In this document: in pieces, positions 5,618 through 9,882 of the stretch
How positions within the stretch are numbered: position 1 is the first letter of the stretch
Layout of the letters: the number at the start of each line of letters is the position of its first letter
NCBI GenBank assembly: GCA_003455715.1
Contig: DMQJ01000182.1
Location: 1,381-11,262 of the forward strand
Length of the DNA stretch: 9,882 nt
Direction: 5' to 3'
Source: Acidimicrobiaceae bacterium
Lineage (GTDB): Bacteria; Actinomycetota; Acidimicrobiia; Acidimicrobiales; Ilumatobacteraceae
Made by a program: the position numbers and the translations under genes
Notes under the pieces: generated by a model
What the model saw: the letters and a program-made list of their open reading frames with translations, nothing else
Told to the model about the DNA's origin: nothing
Databases searched by the model: none

Positions 5618-6793
5618 ATGAGAAAGCGTGTTCGCGCAAGCCACAAGGTCGTGGCAGCGCTGCTCACCAGTGCGCTGGTCCTCAGCGCATGCGGCGACGA
5701 TGAGAAGGAAGACGGCGGCAGCGCCACGACGGCCGGCGGCGGCACCCAGACCACCGCAGGCGGCGGTGGCGACGACCCGTTGGCTGCCCTGTATCAGGAG
5801 TGCCTCGACAACGGTGCCAAGGTGAACCTCATCGCCCTGCCCGACGAGTGGGCCAACTACAAGGGCATCCTGCAGGCCTTCCGCGACAAGTACCCCGGCG
5901 TCGAGAACCCGGTCGCCGACCCCGACGCTTCGTCGGCCGACGAGATGGAGGCCGTGGAGACGCTGAAGGGCCAGGACAACATGCCCGACAACGTCGACGT
6001 CAGCCCCGCCATCGCGCAGGAAATGGTCGACAAGGGTCTGTTCGAGCCCTACGTGCTCACCACCGACGCCGAGATCCCCGCCGGTCTGAAGGACGCCGAC
6101 AACAACTGGACCGCTGCCTACTACGGCATCATGGCCATCGCCACCAACACCACCATCGTCCCGAACGCGCCGAAGACGTTCGCCGACCTCACCAAGCCGG
6201 AGTACGAGGGCCTCGTGGCGCTCAACGGCGACCCGCGTGAGTCGGGCGCTGCCTTCGCTGCCGTCATGGCGGCGAGCATCGCCAACGGTGGTTCGGCCGA
6301 CGACATCATGCCTGGCATCGAGTTCTTCGCTGCCCTCAAGGAGAGCGGCAACCTCGGAGCCACCGACGTCACCAAGGAGACCGTGCTCTCCGGCGAGACG
6401 CCGATCGCCATCGACTGGAGCTACAACATCCCCGGTCTGCGCGCCGACCTCGAAGCTGCTGGCCTCACCGTGGAAGTCAACTTCCCGAGCGACGGCATCT
6501 ACGGCGGCTTCTACGGCCAGGGCGTGGTGAAGGACAGCCCGCACCAGGCCTGCTCGAAGCTGTGGATGGAGCACATCTTCAGCGACGAAGGTGCACTCGG
6601 CTACCTCGAGGGCGGCGCCGTGCCGGCCCGTATCGAGGCCATCACCGCCGCCGGTCTGGTGACCGATGAGATGAAGGTCAACCTGCCCCCGGACGAGCTC
6701 CTCGGCCAGGTGGCGTTCCTCACCCCCGCCCAGATCGCCGCAGCCAAGGAAACGCTGGCGGAGAGCTGGGGCCCGATGGTGGCCGACGCCTGA
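5618..6793 (+). CDS. ABC transporter substrate-binding lipoprotein (PotD/FbpA-like)
   Basis: 391 residues. Residues 1-24 are a lipoprotein signal peptide: basic MRKRVRASHK, a hydrophobic core, then lipobox LSAC with lipidated C25. Residues 26-54 are an acidic, Gly/Thr-rich linker with two TTAGGG-type repeats (37-42, 45-50), as in many actinobacterial binding proteins. The mature domain (about 55-391) follows the periplasmic binding protein pattern, including ALPDEWANYKGILQAFRDKYP (73-93), TFADLTKPEYEGLVAL (187-202) and IAIDWSYNIPGLRADLEA (264-281). C62 and C312 are the only cysteines after C25. Aromatic residues W78, Y81, W164, Y168, Y169, W267, Y269, Y295 and Y299 could supply a cation-pi cage for a quaternary amine. 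It captures substrate outside the membrane and delivers it to the two permeases encoded downstream. Carnitine or a related betaine is inferred from neighbours; polyamine, iron or phosphonate compounds are family alternatives. Confidence 0.92.
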   Translation: MRKRVRASHKVVAALLTSALVLSACGDDEKEDGGSATTAGGGTQTTAGGGGDDPLAALYQECLDNGAKVNLIALPDEWANYKGILQAFRDKYPGVENPVADPDASSADEMEAVETLKGQDNMPDNVDVSPAIAQEMVDKGLFEPYVLTTDAEIPAGLKDADNNWTAAYYGIMAIATNTTIVPNAPKTFADLTKPEYEGLVALNGDPRESGAAFAAVMAASIANGGSADDIMPGIEFFAALKESGNLGATDVTKETVLSGETPIAIDWSYNIPGLRADLEAAGLTVEVNFPSDGIYGGFYGQGVVKDSPHQACSKLWMEHIFSDEGALGYLEGGAVPARIEAITAAGLVTDEMKVNLPPDELLGQVAFLTPAQIAAAKETLAESWGPMVADA

Positions 6794-6806
6794 TCGTCCA
6801 CCACGG

Positions 6807-7709
6807 ATGACTGATAGTGCATTGCCGCTCGGGGGGCGCACCGCTGGTGCGCCCCCCACGGCGCGGCGTAACTGGGCGTGGCTCGGGCTCGTGCCCTTCC
6901 TGCTCTTCCTCGTTCTCTTCCTGCTGATTCCTGCAGTCAGCGTGTTCAACAACGCGCTGCGCACAGAGGATGGGTTCTCCTTCTCGGCGATGGGTGAGGC
7001 CATTACCGGCCAGAACTTCGACGCGTTCTGGTTCTCGGTGCGCTTCTCGGCGCTTGCTGCGTTCATCGGTGTGCTGATCGGTGGGCTGCTGGCGTATGCC
7101 GCCGCTACTGCCACTCGGCCGCGCTGGCTGCGCAGCCTCGTCACCTCGTTCAGTGGTGTTGCCGCCAACATGGGCGGCTTGCCGCTGGCCTTCGCCTTCC
7201 TCACATTGGCAGGTCGGCAAGGCGTGCTCACCAAGATCCTCAAGGAGGGTCTCGGCTGGGACATCTACGACACGCTGGGGCGCGATGGGCTCGGCTCGGT
7301 GCCCGGCCTGGTGTTCGTCTACTCGTACTTCAACATTCCGCTGATGCTGCTCATCACCTTGCCCGCCATCGACGGCTTGCGGCCGGCGTGGCGTGAGGCC
7401 TGCGCCAACCTTGGCGGCACCAGCGTCACGTTCTGGCGCCGGGTGGGCCTGCCGGTGCTGGCCCCATCGCTGCTCGGTGGGTTCCTCCTGCTGTTCGCCA
7501 ACTCGTTCAGCGCCTATGCCACTGCGGCAGCACTCACCCAGAACTCCAAGATCGTCTCCCAACGAATTGGCTTCTTCCTCGGTGGCGACGTCTCCATCGG
7601 CGAAGACGCCGTGGGTTACGCCCTGGCAGCGTGGATGATCATCATCACGGCCATCTGCATGGGCATCTACTGGGTCGCGCGCAAGCGCGCAGAACGGTGG
7701 CAGTCATGA
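6807..7709 (+). CDS. ABC transporter permease 1 (PotB-like)
   Basis: 300 residues with about six membrane spans (roughly 24-46, 79-101, 112-136, 165-187, 216-240, 268-290). The cytoplasmic EAA loop that contacts the ATPase is clear: REACANLGGTSVTFWRRVGLP (196-216). This is the layout of the first permease of spermidine/putrescine-, Fe3+- and phosphonate-type importers. The ATG at 6807 comes 13 bases after the lipoprotein stop. A later start is not possible without losing the first span, since the next in-frame GTG lies inside it. The ribosome-binding site is weak (CCACGG), and a strong hairpin occupies codons 9-17, so it is probably translated less than the lipoprotein. It ends in a 4-base ATGA overlap with permease 2. 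Confidence 0.93.
   Translation: MTDSALPLGGRTAGAPPTARRNWAWLGLVPFLLFLVLFLLIPAVSVFNNALRTEDGFSFSAMGEAITGQNFDAFWFSVRFSALAAFIGVLIGGLLAYAAATATRPRWLRSLVTSFSGVAANMGGLPLAFAFLTLAGRQGVLTKILKEGLGWDIYDTLGRDGLGSVPGLVFVYSYFNIPLMLLITLPAIDGLRPAWREACANLGGTSVTFWRRVGLPVLAPSLLGGFLLLFANSFSAYATAAALTQNSKIVSQRIGFFLGGDVSIGEDAVGYALAAWMIIITAICMGIYWVARKRAERWQS
6831..6857 (+). repeat. perfect 12-bp stem-loop inside the start of permease 1
   Basis: Arm GGGGGGCGCACC (6831-6842), loop GCT (6843-6845), arm GGTGCGCCCCCC (6846-6857), with no mismatches. It begins 37 bases after the lipoprotein stop and 24 bases after the permease ATG, and covers exactly codons 9-17 of the permease (Gly-Gly-Arg-Thr-Ala-Gly-Ala-Pro-Pro). No U tract follows, so a standard intrinsic terminator is unlikely. 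Stem-loops just behind a binding-protein gene are known to protect its mRNA 3' end and lower permease expression; that role is inferred here. Confidence 0.85.
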
Positions 7710-8656
7710 TGCAGAACCCGATCGGCCAAGCGATGTCCAACTCGCAGATCGCCGACGCGGTGCACACGGCCCCGACAGGCATGGCGCCCACCATCGCTGG
7801 ACGGCCTCGGTCTCGCTGGGGGAGGCTCGTTCCCAACCTGGTGCTCATTCTCAGCGCCATCTACTTCATCGCGCCGCTCCTCACGCTGGCCCGGTTCTCG
7901 CTCCAGAACGTGCCCACCATCCTGCTCGGCTGGGACACCCTGTTCGACAAGTGGTCGTTGTCGGGTGTCACCGCCGTGTTCAAGGAGGAGCAGTTCTGGG
8001 TGTCGCTGCGGCTCAGCCTGAAGTTGGCGGGCGGCACGGTGCTGCTCACGTTGCTCATGCTCTTGCCGACGGCCATCTGGGTGCACCTCAAGGTGCCGCG
8101 TGCCCGTGCCTTCGTGGAGTTCCTCACGGTGCTGCCGTACATGATTCCGGCCATTGCGTTGGTGGCCGGCATCGTCATCATCAAGCCGCACGCTCGCTGG
8201 TTCCTCAACTCCGAGCTCTCGCTCATCCCGTTCTACGTCGTGCTCGCCCTGCCGTTCACCTACCGCAGCTTCGATGCCGGTCTGAAGGCCATCGACCTGC
8301 GCACATTGGTCGACGCGTCGCGCAGCCTCGGGTCGGGGTGGCTGTCCACCGTCACCCGGGTGCTCATCCCCAATCTGCGTACCTCCATCATCTCGGCATC
8401 GTTCCTCACGGCTGCAGTAGTGATGGGCGAGTACACGTTGGCCGACACGCTGCTCATCGAGTCGCTGCCGCCGTTCCAGCAGAAGTTCACGGGGCGCGAA
8501 CCCCAGGCCGGATACGGCCTCAACCTCCTTGCACTGCTGTCCACGACCCTGTTGTTCGTGCTGCTCAGCGTGCTCACCAAGAAGCGCGACCGAAAGCGCA
8601 AGAGCTTCGCTTCCGTGTCCGCCCGCCTCGCCATGTCCAGGGAGCAAGGTCTGTGA
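7706..8656 (+). CDS. ABC transporter permease 2 (PotC-like)
   Basis: 316 residues with about six spans (roughly 41-62, 105-127, 137-159, 172-190, 226-248, 270-291) and the EAA loop LVDASRSLGSGWLSTVTRVL (201-220). It would form the heterodimeric membrane channel with permease 1. The ATG at 7706 overlaps the permease 1 stop as ATGA, the usual sign of translational coupling. An adjacent ATG at 7709 and another at 7736 are alternatives, while the in-frame ATG at 7631 would overlap permease 1 heavily and add an implausible His-rich extension. The roughly 40-residue cytoplasmic N-terminus before the first span is long for the family. The gene ends in a GTGA overlap with the ATPase. Confidence 0.92.
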   Translation: MMQNPIGQAMSNSQIADAVHTAPTGMAPTIAGRPRSRWGRLVPNLVLILSAIYFIAPLLTLARFSLQNVPTILLGWDTLFDKWSLSGVTAVFKEEQFWVSLRLSLKLAGGTVLLTLLMLLPTAIWVHLKVPRARAFVEFLTVLPYMIPAIALVAGIVIIKPHARWFLNSELSLIPFYVVLALPFTYRSFDAGLKAIDLRTLVDASRSLGSGWLSTVTRVLIPNLRTSIISASFLTAAVVMGEYTLADTLLIESLPPFQQKFTGREPQAGYGLNLLALLSTTLLFVLLSVLTKKRDRKRKSFASVSARLAMSREQGL

Positions 8657-9693
8657 CCACACTCGATTACATCTCGGTGCGCAAGACGTTCGGCGCCACC
8701 GTCGCTCTTCACTCCTTCGACCTCGACGTGAAGGAGGGCGAGCTCATCACACTGCTCGGCCCCTCCGGGTGCGGCAAGACCACGGCATTGCGCATCACGG
8801 CCGGCTTCGAGTTCGCCGACTCGGGCGCCGTGCTCGTGGGTGGCTCCGACATCACCCGCACCCCGGCGCACAAGCGCAACATGGGGATGGTGTTCCAGAG
8901 CTACAGCCTGTTTCCCAACCTCTCGGTCGCCAACAACGTCGACTTCGGTCTGCGTACCCGCGGTATCGACAAACACACCCGCCACCAGCGTGTCGCGGAG
9001 ATGCTCGAGTTGGTGGAGCTCACCGCGTTCGCCGACCGGTACCCCCACCAGCTGTCGGGTGGTCAAGCGCAGCGTGTGGCCCTTGCGCGTGCCCTAGCCG
9101 TGCAACCACAGGTGCTCCTGCTCGACGAGCCCCTCAGCGCCCTCGACGCCAAGGTGCGCACCAACCTGCGCGACGAGATCCGCCGCATTCAGACCGAGGT
9201 GGGCATCACCACTCTGTTCGTCACCCACGATCAGGAGGAGGCACTCGCCATCTCCGATCGCATCTGCGTCATGTCGCAGGGTCGGGTCGAGCAACTGGGC
9301 ACGCCCACCGAGGTGTACCGGCATCCCACCACCGCCTTCGTGGCGCGCTTTGTCGGGTCGATGAACGAGTTCGCTGCTGAGGTGAGCGGCCCGGGCGAGG
9401 TGTCGATCGGCGGCCGCCGCTTCGGAGTGCCGAAGGTGGGCGACCGTCAGCAGGGAACTGCAGTGAGCCTGTTGGTTCGCCCAGAAGACCTCGAGATCAC
9501 CACCGACGGCTTCCCCGGCACGGTGGCCAGCGTCACCTTCCAGGGTTCCACCACCCTCGTCGGCGTTCGGCTCGATGTGCTCGATCAGTTGGTGAGCGTC
9601 GACGTCGGCCAGGGCGCTGCCGATGGATTGCAGATCGGCGACCGCACCCACGTGACGGTGAACGGCAGCAACGCCGTGTGCGAAGGCGCCTGA
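8653..9693 (+). CDS. ABC transporter ATP-binding protein (PotA-like, with C-terminal TOBE domain)
   Basis: 346 residues from GTG at 8653, which overlaps the permease 2 stop as GTGA. All nucleotide-binding motifs are present: Walker A GPSGCGKTT (36-44, K42), Q-loop Q82, signature LSGGQ (134-138), Walker B VLLLDEP (154-160, catalytic E159), D-loop SALD (162-165) and H-loop THD (191-193, H192). Residues about 240-346 form the extra C-terminal TOBE-type domain typical of PotA/FbpC/MalK-like importer ATPases, which often binds regulatory ligands. It energises the two preceding permeases. No CBS domains as in OpuAA/ProV are present, so this is not an osmoregulatory betaine importer of that class. 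The next gene is convergent, with 14 bases between the stops and no visible terminator hairpin. Confidence 0.96.
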   Translation: MTTLDYISVRKTFGATVALHSFDLDVKEGELITLLGPSGCGKTTALRITAGFEFADSGAVLVGGSDITRTPAHKRNMGMVFQSYSLFPNLSVANNVDFGLRTRGIDKHTRHQRVAEMLELVELTAFADRYPHQLSGGQAQRVALARALAVQPQVLLLDEPLSALDAKVRTNLRDEIRRIQTEVGITTLFVTHDQEEALAISDRICVMSQGRVEQLGTPTEVYRHPTTAFVARFVGSMNEFAAEVSGPGEVSIGGRRFGVPKVGDRQQGTAVSLLVRPEDLEITTDGFPGTVASVTFQGSTTLVGVRLDVLDQLVSVDVGQGAADGLQIGDRTHVTVNGSNAVCEGA

Positions 9694-9707
9694 TTCGGGC
9701 GTTCGGG

Positions 9708-9882
9708 TCAGCGGGCTTCGCCGGCTGTACGCACCACTGCCTTGACGATCTTGGCGTAGCCGGTGCAACGGCACAGGTTGCCGCTGAGGCCGATGCGCAC
9801 GTCCTCCTCCGTGGGGTCGGGGGTGCGCGACAGCAGGGCAGTGGCGGAGATGAGCATGCCGGGCGTGCAGAAGCCGCATTGC
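9708..9882 (-). CDS. [2Fe-2S] small subunit of a molybdenum hydroxylase, C-terminal end (runs off right edge)
   Basis: Only the last 57 residues lie in the window, reading leftward to TGA at 9710-9708. They contain [10 protein letters not shown] followed by NLCRCTGY, the four-Cys pattern of the second [2Fe-2S] cluster in the CoxS/CutS/xanthine-dehydrogenase small-subunit family; the plant-ferredoxin-type N-terminal domain is outside. The partner molybdopterin and FAD subunits are not in view, because the gene is last in its transcript on this side. The subunit passes electrons from the Mo centre to FAD. Substrate (purine, CO-type, nicotinate or other heterocycle) cannot be judged. It is convergent with the ABC ATPase and need not belong to the carnitine genes. 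Confidence 0.93.
   Translation of the reverse strand, partial: QCGFCTPGMLISATALLSRTPDPTEEDVRIGLSGNLCRCTGYAKIVKAVVRTAGEAR

Noticed and set aside
5600..7264. Minus-strand open frame of 554 codons
   Set aside because: It is antisense to the lipoprotein and permease 1, with composition typical of a shadow frame.
7677..7690. GCGCGC-AA-GCGCGC repeat just before the permease 2 start
   Set aside because: Each arm is self-complementary and the 2-base spacer is too short for the full stem; it encodes the usual basic C-terminus (Ala-Arg-Lys-Arg-Ala), so codon bias explains it.
7951..8652. N-terminal extension of the ATPase
   Set aside because: It lies out of frame within permease 2 and resembles no domain; the GTG at 8653 gives the standard ATPase N-terminus and a GTGA overlap.
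1..9882. Mobile element, CRISPR, phage or defence system
   Set aside because: No transposase, integrase, terminal repeats, spaced direct repeats, tRNA or defence-type domains were seen; composition looks uniform across the window.

Overview
The window is a GC-rich stretch of bacterial DNA with tightly packed genes, several 4-base stop/start overlaps and strong third-position G/C bias. The glycine/threonine-rich linker behind the lipobox of the solute-binding lipoprotein and the fused carnitine dehydrogenase-thioesterase suggest an actinomycetote. An Acidimicrobiia-like marine or freshwater lineage is my guess, not something the sequence proves. No RNA genes, insertion sequences, CRISPR arrays or phage genes were seen. 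Every stretch longer than about 140 bases is occupied by a gene.

Layout. Positions 1-480 (minus) hold the N-terminal 160 residues of an acyl-CoA dehydrogenase that runs off the left edge. Positions 502-1557 (minus) encode a 351-residue protein that appears to be a shrunken, catalytically eroded copy of the carnitine dehydrogenase-thioesterase found further right; its thioesterase half is intact. A TetR-family regulator (1598-2209, plus) is divergent from it, with only 40 bases between. Next come the L-carnitine dehydrogenase-thioesterase fusion (2217-3707, minus) and, one base upstream of it, a dehydrocarnitine-cleaving enzyme of the BKACE/DUF849 family (3709-4602, minus). Across a 133-base divergent intergenic region that carries a perfect 17-base palindrome lies an SDR oxidoreductase (4736-5485, plus). 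It is followed by a four-gene ABC importer: lipoprotein, two permeases and ATPase (5618-9693, plus). The right edge (9708-9882, minus) is the C-terminus of the [2Fe-2S] subunit of a molybdenum hydroxylase.

How the genes fit together. Two adjacent genes encode the three known steps from L-carnitine to glycine betaine. The dehydrogenase domain oxidises carnitine to 3-dehydrocarnitine. The BKACE enzyme uses acetyl-CoA to give acetoacetate plus betainyl-CoA. The thioesterase domain releases glycine betaine. The importer is of the spermidine/Fe3+/phosphonate (PotABCD-like) architecture, not the OpuA/ProU or BCCT types normally linked to carnitine and betaine. Its position makes it a candidate uptake system for carnitine or a related quaternary amine. 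The SDR might handle acetoacetate/3-hydroxybutyrate or an alternative carnitine stereoisomer. The acyl-CoA dehydrogenase hints at a CoA-dependent side route, for example from gamma-butyrobetaine or crotonobetaine. The most unusual items are the eroded dehydrogenase-thioesterase paralogue, a perfect 12-bp hairpin inside the first codons of the first permease, and the uncharacterised transporter-carnitine linkage.
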